Below, piece after piece: positions 1 through 10,434 of a stretch of DNA of 64,000 nt (positions within the stretch are counted from its first letter, which is position 1; each line of letters opens with the position of its first letter). Below the pieces are notes generated by a model, which worked only from the letters and a program-made list of their open reading frames with translations, was not told the DNA's origin and searched no databases. The stretch spans positions 620,001-684,000 of the forward strand of contig JACJWZ010000001.1 in the NCBI GenBank assembly GCA_020636895.1, in the 5' to 3' direction. This DNA is from Thermoleophilales bacterium. Its GTDB lineage: Bacteria > Actinomycetota > Thermoleophilia > Solirubrobacterales > 70-9. The position numbers were made by a program, and so were the translations under genes.

Positions 1-345
1 ATCTGGCACAACCCGCGTTGCTCGAAGAGCCGCCAGACGCTGAAGCTGCTTGAGGACGCGGGCGCCGAGCCCGTCGTGCGCCGCTACCTCGACGACCCAC
101 CCACCGCGGCCGAGCTCGACGCAGTGCTCACAGCACTCGGCCTTGAGCCCTGGGATCTAGCCCGTATGGGTGAGCCGCGGGCGAAGGAGCTCGGCCTCGA
201 GGAGATGGAGCACGACCGCGGTGCCTGGATCGATGCGATGGTCGCCGACCCGATCCTGATCGAGCGCCCCGTGGTCATCGCGGCCGACGGCAGGGCCGTC
301 CTCGGCAGGCCTCCCGAGAACGTCGACGAGCTCCTCGGCGGCTGA
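1..345 (+). CDS. ArsC-family (arsenate reductase-like) protein, 5' partial
   Basis: The reading frame is open from base 1 and ends at TGA 343-345, so the true start lies upstream of the window. The visible protein opens with IWHNPRCSKSRQTLKLLED, the thioredoxin-fold ArsC/Spx pattern in which the Cys of NPRCSKSR is the redox nucleophile. The C-terminus carries the family ending (residues reading PILIERPVVI, then a Gly-Arg-Pro segment). ArsC proteins reduce arsenate with glutathione or a similar thiol, but many family members are regulators or of unknown role. No arsenical pump or ArsR regulator lies beside it in this window, so arsenic detoxification is not supported by context. Family assignment is confident; substrate is not. 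Confidence 0.85.
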   Translation: MWHNPRCSKSRQTLKLLEDAGAEPVVRRYLDDPPTAAELDAVLTALGLEPWDLARMGEPRAKELGLEEMEHDRGAWIDAMVADPILIERPVVIAADGRAVLGRPPENVDELLGG

Positions 346-347
346 CT

Positions 348-851
348 TTGATCCGCACAGTCAGCCTGGTCACGTCAGCGGCCTTCGTGATCGCGGTTGC
401 CCTCGTCGTCATCGATACCGACCGCTTCTGGCTGCCGGCACTGGCGCTGCTCTTCCTCGGCTTCACCTTCGGCACCCTCCTCGCCGCCCGCCGCCTCTAC
501 ATCCGCGCCAGGCAGGTGGTGGCCGCGGCCCGCACGTTCGTCACCGGCGACGTCCGCCACGCTCGCATCGTCGAGGTCGGCGACCCCAGGGGCATATTCG
601 CCCCCTCCGCCGAGACGATCCTCGAGGTCGAGGGCGACGGCGGGCACGTGCACCGCATCGACGTCGAGATGCCGGTGCCGTTCCCCGCAGCCTGGGCCTA
701 CCGGCTCGGTCGCCGTTGGAACGTCCCGATCATCGGCCGCAAGCCACTCAGCGAGATGATGGCCGTCGAGCTCAGGCGGGAGGGCTTGAAGATGGATGTC
801 GGCTGGCGCCCCTCTCCCGACGCGCCGGTCGTGGAGCACCGCCTGCGCTGA
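348..851 (+). CDS. Small membrane protein of unknown function
   Basis: A 167-residue protein starting with TTG two bases after the ArsC stop, so probably co-transcribed. Residues about 5-22 and 27-45 are hydrophobic and read as a two-helix hairpin, followed by an Arg-rich turn (AARRLYIRARQ) and a soluble domain of about 110 residues predicted to lie in the cytoplasm by the positive-inside rule. I do not recognise the soluble domain. It ends in EHRLR. Codon use matches its neighbours. Confidence 0.65.
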   Translation: MIRTVSLVTSAAFVIAVALVVIDTDRFWLPALALLFLGFTFGTLLAARRLYIRARQVVAAARTFVTGDVRHARIVEVGDPRGIFAPSAETILEVEGDGGHVHRIDVEMPVPFPAAWAYRLGRRWNVPIIGRKPLSEMMAVELRREGLKMDVGWRPSPDAPVVEHRLR

Positions 852-866
852 CGCACCCTCGGTGGG

Positions 867-1616
867 TCAGGGGTTGGTCGGGAACCAGGGATCGGTCTCC
901 CAGGTCCGCTCCCCGAGCCTGAACTTCACCCAGTCGACGTACTCGGCGTTCTGCGCCGTGTACCACCGGCCCGACACCCACGCTCCGATCGATCCCCAGA
1001 GGTCGCCCGCCCTGTAGGTGCGGCCGTTCTCGGGCCGGACGTCGGGGTTGTTGAGCCAGGTCATCTTGCCGTCGTAGTAGGCGCGCATGATGCCGCCGTA
1101 GTAGTCCGCGTTGAATGCGGTCGAATCGCGGGTGAACGGAAGGCAGCAGTGGTAGGGACGGCGCACCTGGAAGATCCCGAAGGAGTCGCCGTTGTCGCCG
1201 AGCGTGCTCATCTCCCACCAGCTCTCGTGCACGGCTACGGCGCGCAGCACGTCCTCCGGCAGCCCCCACTTGTTCGCCGCCCACTCGATGATGTCGTCGG
1301 TCGATCCGGTGTACTGGCCGTCCACCCAGCGCTGGTAGGGCATGTAGCTGTTGGCGTGGAAGTAGGCGAGCTCGTCCCGGGTCGGCACCGTCGAGTTGGG
1401 CACCGCGTTCTCGGGCCGCAGCGTCTCGCGAGTCCGCTCCACGCAGCGAGCGGCCTTGCGGTCCGAGCGCGGACCCCAGCCGATCTTCCGCTGCAGCTTC
1501 GCCTTGCCGTCGCAGCGGCTCTTGCCGCCGCCCTTGGCGCCCGCGGCCGCGGCGGCCGGGAGCGTCGCGAGCAGCGCGAAGCAGAGCAGCGCGACGATCG
1601 AGGTCCGGCGTCCCAT
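867..1616 (-). CDS. Exported lysozyme/transglycosylase-like protein
   Basis: A 249-residue protein on the minus strand with a clear signal peptide (residues 1-25, RRTSIVALLCFALLATLPAA) and a Lys/Arg-rich segment after it. The central part has AVAVHESWWEMS, then GDSFGIFQVR, which matches the catalytic Glu and the GIFQ substrate-site motif of the lysozyme-like SLT superfamily. An even number of Cys (including the CC pair in YHCCLPF) suggests disulfides outside the cell. Inferred role: cleavage or remodelling of peptidoglycan or another wall glycan. The exact glycosidase family cannot be fixed by eye. The gene converges on the membrane-protein gene at its 3' side. Confidence 0.65.
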   Translation of the reverse strand: MGRRTSIVALLCFALLATLPAAAAAGAKGGGKSRCDGKAKLQRKIGWGPRSDRKAARCVERTRETLRPENAVPNSTVPTRDELAYFHANSYMPYQRWVDGQYTGSTDDIIEWAANKWGLPEDVLRAVAVHESWWEMSTLGDNGDSFGIFQVRRPYHCCLPFTRDSTAFNADYYGGIMRAYYDGKMTWLNNPDVRPENGRTYRAGDLWGSIGAWVSGRWYTAQNAEYVDWVKFRLGERTWETDPWFPTNP

Positions 1617-1662
1617 CGACCCACCATCGGCACCAGCACGGCAGACCTTGACGGCCGGACCC

Positions 1663-1668
1663 TAGAGT
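1663..1668 (+). promoter_or_regulatory. -10 box, leaderless type, for the AlkZ-like gene
   Basis: TAGAGT lies 7 nt before the GTG start at 1676, fitting the actinobacterial leaderless pattern in which transcription begins at the start codon. No Shine-Dalgarno is visible. Confidence 0.45.
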
Positions 1669-1675
1669 CGGCGCG

Positions 1676-2716
1676 GTGGGAGCCCCGATCACACCGGCGC
1701 AGCTCCTGCGCCGCCGCCTCGCCGCCCAGCGCCTCTGCGCCGAGACGGCGGCGTCCTCGGCGCCGGAGGCCGCTGCGGCCGTCTGCGGGATCCAGGCCCA
1801 GGACGTGCGCGCCTCCCGCCTCGCCCTGCGCAGCCGCGTCCCCGGAATCGAGCGCGCGGACATCGAAGCCGACGAAGCTCTGGTCCGCACCTGGACGGTC
1901 CGCGGCACCGTCCATCTCATACCCGCCGCCGATCACGGTTGGTTGCACGCGCTCACCGGCGAGCGCAACCGCTCCTACTACGAGCGCCTGATCGAGCAGC
2001 GCGGGGCCATCGAAGCCGCGCGGCGGGCGCTGCCGGCGATGGTCGCGATGCTCGAGGAGCGCGGGCCGTTGAGCCGCGCCGAGTTGCTTACGGGCCTCGA
2101 GGAGCGCGGATCGCCATCGCTCGGCCCGCGGGCGGTCAACGTGCTGATGCCCTGGGCATGCGTGTCGGGACCCATCGTCGGCCTTCCCGACGGGCGGTTC
2201 CGCGCGGCCGATCCGCCGCCGCTGGTCGATCGGGAGCAGGCCCTCGCAACCATGGGCCGCCGCTATCTCGCCGGCTACGGACCCGCGACCGAACGGGACC
2301 TGGCGAAGTGGTCGGGCCTGCCGCTCGGAACCTGCCGCCGGGCATTCGAGGCCCACGGCGAGACGGAGTGCGCCGGCGAGCTCCACGCGCTCCCGGGGAC
2401 GCTCGACGCCGAGCTCCCGTCCCCTCCATCGGTGTCTCTGCTCGCCCCCTTCGACACCGCCTTGCTCGGCTGGGCGAGCCGCGAGCCCATCGTGCGGGCC
2501 GCTGACGAGGCCGGAGTTCTCCCCGGCGGCGGCATCCTCCGCGCGGTCGCCCTCGCCCGCGGGCGCGCGGTGGCCACCTGGCGCATCGAGGGCTCCGGCC
2601 ACAAGCGCCGCTTGACCCTCGACGCCTTCGGCCGCGCGCCGGCGAAGCGGGGTCTCGCGGAGGAGGTCGCCGACGTCGGCCGCTTTCTCGGCCTCGATCT
2701 CCGGCCTCCCGCCTAG
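1676..2716 (+). CDS. AlkZ/HTH_42-family winged-helix protein
   Basis: 346 residues. The N-terminal part reads CGIQAQDVRASRLALRSRV, then VRTWTVRGTVHLIPAADHGW, the signature of the HTH_42 (YcaQ/AlkZ) family. The QAQ triplet corresponds to the catalytic Q-x-Q of AlkZ DNA glycosylases, which excise bulky alkylated bases and unhook interstrand crosslinks. A C-terminal segment (GGGILRAVALARGRAVATWRI) is the usual end of the actinobacterial members. Start GTG 1676 is supported by the box at 1663-1668. It is transcribed toward leuS with 12 nt between stop and next start. Glycosylase activity is an inference from the motif; many members of this group are untested. Confidence 0.75.
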   Translation: MGAPITPAQLLRRRLAAQRLCAETAASSAPEAAAAVCGIQAQDVRASRLALRSRVPGIERADIEADEALVRTWTVRGTVHLIPAADHGWLHALTGERNRSYYERLIEQRGAIEAARRALPAMVAMLEERGPLSRAELLTGLEERGSPSLGPRAVNVLMPWACVSGPIVGLPDGRFRAADPPPLVDREQALATMGRRYLAGYGPATERDLAKWSGLPLGTCRRAFEAHGETECAGELHALPGTLDAELPSPPSVSLLAPFDTALLGWASREPIVRAADEAGVLPGGGILRAVALARGRAVATWRIEGSGHKRRLTLDAFGRAPAKRGLAEEVADVGRFLGLDLRPPA

Positions 2717-2719
2717 ACT
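2714..2719 (+). promoter_or_regulatory. -10 box for leuS, overlapping the upstream stop codon
   Basis: TAGACT ends 9 nt before the leuS ATG. Its first three bases are the TAG stop codon of the preceding gene. No ribosome-binding site lies between it and ATG 2729. Confidence 0.45.
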
Positions 2720-2728
2720 CCCCGCCCC

Positions 2729-5275
<2,547 letters not shown>

Positions 5276-5314
5276 GCCTCGCGCGGCGGATGAACGTCTG
5301 CTAGAACACGCCAC

Positions 5315-5716
5315 GTGCTCGTCAGGCGCCTCTCCGACGCCGCGGTGAAGGACTTCCACCGTCTCAGCTCCCACATCCTCATGGATGCTGGGGAGCTCGG
5401 ATCCCGTCACATGACCGTGACCTGGATCGAGGTTCCGAGCGGTGTCTCCCAGGAGCTGCGCTCGCACGAGGAGGCCGAGCAGGTCTACGTCGTCGTGCAG
5501 GGGACGGGCACCCTCTCGACCACGGGGGACACCGAGCAGCTTCAGCCCGGAGATCTGGCGCTGATCCCGCCGGCGACAGACCACACCGTCGCCAACGAGG
5601 ACGAGGCGCCGTTGGCATTGCTGTCGGTGCAGTCGCCGGCGGTCTCCGTCGACGAGACGTTCGGCCGCCAGACCGCCGCGGTCGTCGGCTACGACGAGGA
5701 CGAAGACGACTACTGA
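5315..5716 (+). CDS. Cupin-domain protein
   Basis: 133 residues from GTG 5315. A single cupin barrel: motif 1 is seen around ELRSHEEAEQVYVVVQGTG (one His, with Glu residues in the usual metal-site positions) and motif 2 around LQPGDLALIPPATDHTVANE. The small barrel may bind a metal and could be an isomerase, a sensor or a storage protein; the sequence does not decide. It ends in a strongly acidic tail (YDEDEDDY). The acylphosphatase frame follows at once. Confidence 0.8.
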   Translation: MLVRRLSDAAVKDFHRLSSHILMDAGELGSRHMTVTWIEVPSGVSQELRSHEEAEQVYVVVQGTGTLSTTGDTEQLQPGDLALIPPATDHTVANEDEAPLALLSVQSPAVSVDETFGRQTAAVVGYDEDEDDY

Positions 5717-5777
5717 ACCGGACGAGCCCGGCGGCGGGGGAGCGACGGTTCGACGCCGCCTCAGCGTTCGCGGCCGC

Positions 5778-6011
5778 GTGCAGGGTGTCTTCTACCGCGA
5801 CTCGGTTCGCCGCGTCGCCGAATCCCGCGGTGTCGCCGGATCGGCGACCAACCTCCCTGACGGCTCCGTCGAGGTCGTGCTCGAGGGGCCCTCGGATCAG
5901 GTCGAGGCGCTGATCGCCTACTGCTCCAGCGGTCCTGAGCGGGCGGCGGTGAGCCGGGTCGAGTCCTTCGAGGAAGACCCTCGCGGCGAGACCGGATTCC
6001 GGACCGCCTGA
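5778..6011 (+). CDS. acyP: Acylphosphatase (start unclear)
   Basis: A roughly 90-residue acylphosphatase, which hydrolyses acyl phosphates. The active-site Arg lies in VQGVFYRDSVRR and the active-site Asn in ATNLPDGSVE. The listed GTG at 5778 is the first standard start codon in frame, but the family's first beta-strand (R-R-R-L-S-V-R-G-R-V) is plainly encoded just upstream at about 5748-5777 with no ATG, GTG or TTG before it back to the cupin stop. The real protein therefore probably begins upstream at a rare start codon, with ACG 5745 behind a GGGGGA tract as one candidate, or the assembly has an error here. Identity is firm, the start is not. Confidence 0.85.
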   Translation: MQGVFYRDSVRRVAESRGVAGSATNLPDGSVEVVLEGPSDQVEALIAYCSSGPERAAVSRVESFEEDPRGETGFRTA

Positions 6012-6158
6012 CCCCCAGCCGCTCGAGCCTGTCGGGCCGCACGACGCACGCCGCGGGCGGCGGGCGGCGGGCCGATGTCACGAAGAAGGCACTGCTTCGC
6101 GGGTGAATCGGCACCTCCGCGTCTCGATCCGTGACGCGTTCCCCGCCACGATCGGAGC

Positions 6159-6734
6159 ATGAGCCGCGTTCAGCTCGCCGTCTACGCCGCGATCGGAGTC
6201 TGCCTGCTCCTACTGGGCATCCGCGCCGTCGAGGGCGCGGGCGCGGAGGGCGCGGGGGAGTCGGGAGTCCGGCTCTCCGCGCAGCCGGTCGGCGGCGCCG
6301 GATCGGCCGGCGGCGCCCCGGCATCGGGCGATGTCGTGGTCCACGTCGCCGGCGAGGTGGCGGAGCCGGGCGTCTTCCGCCTGCCTGCGGGCTCACGTGT
6401 GACGGATGCGGTCGCGAAGGCCGGAGGGGTGACCGGGGCGGGCGATCCGGACGCGATCAACCTCGCGGCCCGGCTCGCCGACGGACAGCAGATCGTCGTG
6501 CCCGGCCGCGTCACGGGTGGCGCCGCTGCCGCGGCCGAGGACGGACCGATCAGCCTCGGTTCTGCCGATCAAGCCGACCTCGAGACGATCGACGGCATCG
6601 GCCCCGTTACGGCCGCGGACATCATCGAGTTCCGCGACGAGCACGGCGGCATCTCCTCGATCGAGGAGCTCGACGAGGTGCCGGGCATCGGCCCCGCCAC
6701 GATCGACGCGCTCTCGGAGCGCCTGCAGCCCTGA
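6159..6734 (+). CDS. comEA: ComEA-family DNA-binding competence protein
   Basis: 191 residues. An N-terminal membrane anchor (residues about 5-22) is followed by a Gly/Ala-rich linker, an SLBB-like domain (GDVVVHVAGEVAEPGVFRLP, residues about 55-115) and a C-terminal helix-hairpin-helix pair (LETIDGIGPVTAADIIEF and EVPGIGPATIDALSERL). ComEA binds incoming double-stranded DNA on the outer face of the membrane and passes it to ComEC, encoded 3 nt downstream. The pair forms the core of a DNA-uptake operon. The pilus and ATPase genes are not in this window. Confidence 0.93.
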   Translation: MSRVQLAVYAAIGVCLLLLGIRAVEGAGAEGAGESGVRLSAQPVGGAGSAGGAPASGDVVVHVAGEVAEPGVFRLPAGSRVTDAVAKAGGVTGAGDPDAINLAARLADGQQIVVPGRVTGGAAAAAEDGPISLGSADQADLETIDGIGPVTAADIIEFRDEHGGISSIEELDEVPGIGPATIDALSERLQP

Positions 6735-6737
6735 GCG

Positions 6738-9122
6738 ATGGCGCGAGTTCTCGGGTGGTGGCGTCACGTGTCGCTCGCCGGCGTTGCGTCGGGCCTCCTC
6801 ATCGCCCCCACGCTCGCCGCTCCCGCCGGCTGGGAGGTCGTCTGCCTCGCGTCCGCACTCGCCCTCGGCTGGATGTCGCGTTCGATCCTCGACCCTCGGG
6901 CGCCGCCAGGGCCGGGGGTGGCGCTCACATGGCTGGTGTGCCTTGCCGCGTTGGCGGCACTTGCGGGGCTCGGGATCGGCGCCATCCGCCTGGCGGCGAT
7001 CGAGCGCGGCGCGCTGCAGGCCCCGGAGGGCAGCGAGGCGCACGTCAGCGGCTTCGTGGCCGGGTTCCCAAAACGCAGCCTCGGCGATGTACGGGTTCCG
7101 CTGGAGACCGACGACGGCCGCATTCTCGCGGTCGTACCCGAGCCGGTCGGCGACCTCACCGTCGGCGCCGAGGTCCGGGCGGTGGGCGAGATCGTCGCGC
7201 CGGAGGAGGGTTTCGCCCGCTCTCAGGTCGAGCGGGCCGGAGCCGTCGCCGAGCTCCGCGCCCCTGAGCTGGTCCCGACGGGCGGTGCCCGCGGTGGTCT
7301 CGACGGTGTGCTGGACGCGGCCCGCTCTCGCGCCGAGCGGGCGCTGGGAGCCGGGATGAGCGAGGAGCAGTCGTCCCTCGCCCGCGGTTTCGTGCTCGGT
7401 CAGGACGACGCCGTCGATCCCGCCACGCGCGAGGCCTTCGCCCGGGCCGGCCTCGCCCACCTGCTCGCGGTAAGCGGCCAGAACGTGATGCTCCTCGCGT
7501 TGCTCGGCGGCGTCGTCTTCGCGCTCTTCGGTGCCGGCCTGCGGATGCGACTGACGCTGACGCTGCTCCTGATCGCGGTCTACGTGCCGATCGCAGGGTC
7601 CGGCCCGTCGATCGAACGCGCCGGGGTGATGGGCGCGGCGGCAATCCTGGCCACCCTCGCGGGGCGGCCGAGCGAACGGGCCTATCCGCTCCTGCTCGCC
7701 GCCGTCGTCACCTTGCTCATCGATCCGCGGGCCGGGACGGATGTCGGCTGGCAGCTCTCGTTCGCGGCGGTCGCCGGGATCATGCTCTGGGCCCGGCCGA
7801 TCGGCGACCTCCTCGCCGCTCGCCTCCCTCGTCACATCCCCGATCGACTCGCCGCTCCGCTCGCCGACGGGGCCGCGCTGACGATCGCCGCGACGGTGGC
7901 AACGGCGCCGCTGATCGCCCACGTCTTCGAGCGCGTCTCGCTCGCCTCGCTCCCCGCCAACGTCGCCGTCCTGCCGGCGGTCGCGCCGGTGATGTGGGTC
8001 GGCATGGCGATGTCGATGCTCGCCCAGCTCCCGCCGTGGCTCATCGCAGCAGGCCCGTTGCACCTCGACCCCATCGCCTGGCTCGGCTGGATCGAGGGCG
8101 GGCTGATCGACTACGTCGTCCGGGTGGCCGAGACGTCGGCGGCACCGAGCTGGGCGGTGGCTCCCGTCGGGCTTCCCGGCGTGCTCCCGCCGCTGCTCGC
8201 CGGCATCGCCGTCGCCACCGGGCTCAGTGTCCTCCTCGCCGCGCTCGGCCGCCGGCGAGGGTTGGGGGCGGTGCGGTCGGTCTCGCTCGGTGTAGCGGTC
8301 GCTCTTCTGCTCGCGCTGCTGCCTGCTGCCCTCGGGACGGGCCCAGGCGCCCCGCGAGGTCCCGCCCGCGGCGAGCTCCAGATCACCGAGATCGACGTCG
8401 GCCAGGGCGACGCGACGCTGTTGCGCACGGCGAACGGGCCGCCGGTGCTCGTCGACGGAGGACCGCCGGGGGCAGCCGCCGCCGAGGGGCTCACCGAGCT
8501 CGGTGTGGAACGGCTCGGGGCGGTCGTCGTCACCCACGACGAGCTCGACCACGCCGGCGGGCTCGCCACCGTCCTCGACCGCTTCGAGGTCGGTGAGCTC
8601 GTCCACGCGCAGCCGGCCCCCGAGTTGCAGGCGATGGCGCGCGGCGCCGGGATCCCGATCGAGCGGGTGGCCGCGGGGTCGGCTCTGCGCTTCGGCCGAC
8701 TCCGGCTCGACGTCCTGTGGCCGCCGCGGGAGCGGTTCGCCGACCCCTCACCCGAGCGCAACGCCGACGCGGTGGTGATGCTCGCCCGATTCCGGGGCTG
8801 GAGTGCGCTGCTCAGCGCCGATGCCGAGCAGGAGCTCACGCACCTCGACCCTGGTCCGCTGGACCTCCTCAAGGTCGCCCATCACGGCAGCGACGACGCC
8901 GGTCTGGGATCCCTACTCGAGCGTTCGCTGCCTCGCCTCGCCTTGATCGGCGTCGGCGCCGACAACGGCTACGGGCACCCGACGGCGGCGACGCTGACCA
9001 CCCTCGCCGAGCACGGGGTCTGCACGCTTCGCACCGACCTCGACGGCACTTCCGGCGTCTTCGTCGGGCCGGAGGGGATGCGGGCCTGGAGCGAGCGCGG
9101 GCCACCTGGATGCAGCGGCTAG
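6738..9122 (+). CDS. comEC: ComEC/Rec2-type DNA-uptake channel with MBL domain
   Basis: 794 residues. N-terminal membrane segments and a DUF4131-like soluble part come first, followed by the competence domain with many helices (GLAHLLAVSGQNVMLLALLGG is the typical motif). From about residue 545 there is a metallo-beta-lactamase domain (EIDVGQGDATLL, THDELDHAGG, VAHHGSDDAG), thought to degrade the non-transported strand. It carries single-stranded DNA across the inner membrane. It follows comEA by 3 nt and precedes holA, a conserved order in many Gram-positive genomes. Full length and motifs are intact, so the organism may be naturally transformable. Confidence 0.95.
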   Translation: MARVLGWWRHVSLAGVASGLLIAPTLAAPAGWEVVCLASALALGWMSRSILDPRAPPGPGVALTWLVCLAALAALAGLGIGAIRLAAIERGALQAPEGSEAHVSGFVAGFPKRSLGDVRVPLETDDGRILAVVPEPVGDLTVGAEVRAVGEIVAPEEGFARSQVERAGAVAELRAPELVPTGGARGGLDGVLDAARSRAERALGAGMSEEQSSLARGFVLGQDDAVDPATREAFARAGLAHLLAVSGQNVMLLALLGGVVFALFGAGLRMRLTLTLLLIAVYVPIAGSGPSIERAGVMGAAAILATLAGRPSERAYPLLLAAVVTLLIDPRAGTDVGWQLSFAAVAGIMLWARPIGDLLAARLPRHIPDRLAAPLADGAALTIAATVATAPLIAHVFERVSLASLPANVAVLPAVAPVMWVGMAMSMLAQLPPWLIAAGPLHLDPIAWLGWIEGGLIDYVVRVAETSAAPSWAVAPVGLPGVLPPLLAGIAVATGLSVLLAALGRRRGLGAVRSVSLGVAVALLLALLPAALGTGPGAPRGPARGELQITEIDVGQGDATLLRTANGPPVLVDGGPPGAAAAEGLTELGVERLGAVVVTHDELDHAGGLATVLDRFEVGELVHAQPAPELQAMARGAGIPIERVAAGSALRFGRLRLDVLWPPRERFADPSPERNADAVVMLARFRGWSALLSADAEQELTHLDPGPLDLLKVAHHGSDDAGLGSLLERSLPRLALIGVGADNGYGHPTAATLTTLAEHGVCTLRTDLDGTSGVFVGPEGMRAWSERGPPGCSG

Positions 9123-9144
9123 GCGCGCCCTCCGGGATGGCTCC

Positions 9145-9150
9145 TAGACT
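9145..9150 (+). promoter_or_regulatory. -10 box, leaderless type, for holA
   Basis: TAGACT lies 8 nt before ATG 9159, with no ribosome-binding site in between. holA thus probably has its own start site in addition to read-through from comEC. Confidence 0.45.
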
Positions 9151-9158
9151 CGGCTCCG

Positions 9159-10133
9159 ATGGCTCCCGAGATGAAGCCCGCCTACCTGCTCGCCGGCGAC
9201 GACGAGTCGAAGCTGTCGGCGGCGCTCGCGCGGCTGCGCTCGCGAGCCGAGCGCGAGGGCGGCGCCGGCGCGCTCGAGGACTTCTCCGGGGCGCCGGGCG
9301 CCGCGCCCGATGCGGACGGGCTGATCGGAGCGATGCCGGCGATCTCGCTTATGGCGAGTCGGCGCTACCTGCTCGCGGACGGCGTCGAGCGCTGGAAGGC
9401 CGCGCAGGTGGGTGCGATCGCCGATGCGCTGGCGTCTGCGGGTCCCGACATCACGGTCGTCCTCGTCGCGCGTGGGAAGGCGCCCAAGGGGCTGGCGGAA
9501 GCGGTCACGAAGGCCGGGGGCGATGTGCTCACCTACGAGGCGCCGCGCCGCCGCGACCTGCCCTCCTGGCTCGTCAACTCCGCGCGGGAGCGAGGCTTCC
9601 AGCTCACCCCGCAGGGGGCTCGGGCGCTGGTTGCCCGGGTGGGCGAGGGCACCGCGCGTCTCGCCACCGAGATCGACCGGCTCTCGATCTGGGCCGGGGA
9701 AGGGGGCCTCGTCGACATCGAGGACGTCGAGGCGCTCACCACCGACACCTCCGAACGGGCCGGCTGGACGCTGGGCGACGCGATCGTCGCCCGCGACGTC
9801 GAGGCCGCCGTGGTGAACGCCGACGCCCTGCTCGACCAGGGAGAGGCGGTGACGCCGCTCGTCTACGGCATGGCCTCGCGCCTGCGCAGCGCGCACCAGG
9901 CCGCGGTGATGCTGGCCGCGGGTACCCCGGCGCAGAAGGTGGAGGCGGCGCTTCCGATGGCCCCGTACCCGTCGAAGATGCTGGTCCGGTCCGTCAGCGG
10001 GGTCGACCCGTCGGCGCTGGCGGACGCGATCGGCGCAATCGCCGACCTCGAATGGTGGACGCGCGGTGGCTCCGACTACGACGCGCCGGTCGCGATGACG
10101 CTCGCCGTGCGGCGAGCGGCGGGCGGAGGTTGA
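9159..10133 (+). CDS. holA: DNA polymerase III delta subunit
   Basis: 324 residues, the usual length. HolA is the subunit of the clamp loader that opens the beta sliding clamp. The start reads MKPAYLLAGDDESKLSAAL, the family's characteristic opening. The middle has RDLPSWLVNSARERGFQLT and TDTSERAGWTLGDAIVARD, and the C-terminal collar domain ends before AVRRAAGGG. The gene converges on rpsT with 9 nt between the stops, the standard comEC-holA-rpsT arrangement. Confidence 0.93.
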   Translation: MAPEMKPAYLLAGDDESKLSAALARLRSRAEREGGAGALEDFSGAPGAAPDADGLIGAMPAISLMASRRYLLADGVERWKAAQVGAIADALASAGPDITVVLVARGKAPKGLAEAVTKAGGDVLTYEAPRRRDLPSWLVNSARERGFQLTPQGARALVARVGEGTARLATEIDRLSIWAGEGGLVDIEDVEALTTDTSERAGWTLGDAIVARDVEAAVVNADALLDQGEAVTPLVYGMASRLRSAHQAAVMLAAGTPAQKVEAALPMAPYPSKMLVRSVSGVDPSALADAIGAIADLEWWTRGGSDYDAPVAMTLAVRRAAGGG

Positions 10134-10142
10134 ACCTGCGAG

Positions 10143-10409
10143 CTAGCCCTGGGCGCCGGCGCGGATGCGCGCGGCGCGGCTCTTCTTGCGGCCGCCCGTG
10201 CGCTCGTGCAGGGCGCCCTTCTGGACGGCCTTGTCGATACGAGCGATCAGGGTCCGGTGCTCCGTCTCGATCGAGTCGCCATTACCGGACTCGACCGCGG
10301 ACTCGAACCTGCGGAAGTGCGTCTTGATGGCGCTCTTGAGGCGGCGGTTCTCCTCGTGCTCCCGTTCGGAACGCAGGATCCGCTTCTTCTGTGAGGCGAT
10401 GTTGGCCAT
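10143..10409 (-). CDS. rpsT: 30S ribosomal protein S20
   Basis: 88 residues, highly basic, starting MANIASQKKRILRSEREHE, and ending AARIRAGAQG. S20 binds the 5' domain of 16S rRNA. The motif NRRLKSAIKTHFRRFE and the LIARIDKAVQKGALHERTG segment are conserved. The gene is divergent from murJ with only 25 nt between the two starts. Confidence 0.97.
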   Translation of the reverse strand: MANIASQKKRILRSEREHEENRRLKSAIKTHFRRFESAVESGNGDSIETEHRTLIARIDKAVQKGALHERTGGRKKSRAARIRAGAQG

Positions 10410-10420
10410 AAGCGGCGGCG

Positions 10421-10426
10421 TACTTT
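10421..10426 (+). promoter_or_regulatory. -10 box, leaderless type, for murJ
   Basis: TACTTT lies 8 nt before ATG 10435 in the 25-nt divergent gap between rpsT and murJ. Confidence 0.4.
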
Positions 10427-10434
10427 AGCGGTCC

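Noticed and set aside
6050..6075. GGCGGGC-type short repeat upstream of comEA
   Set aside because: Simple GC-rich stutter with only two to three imperfect units, common in this base composition.
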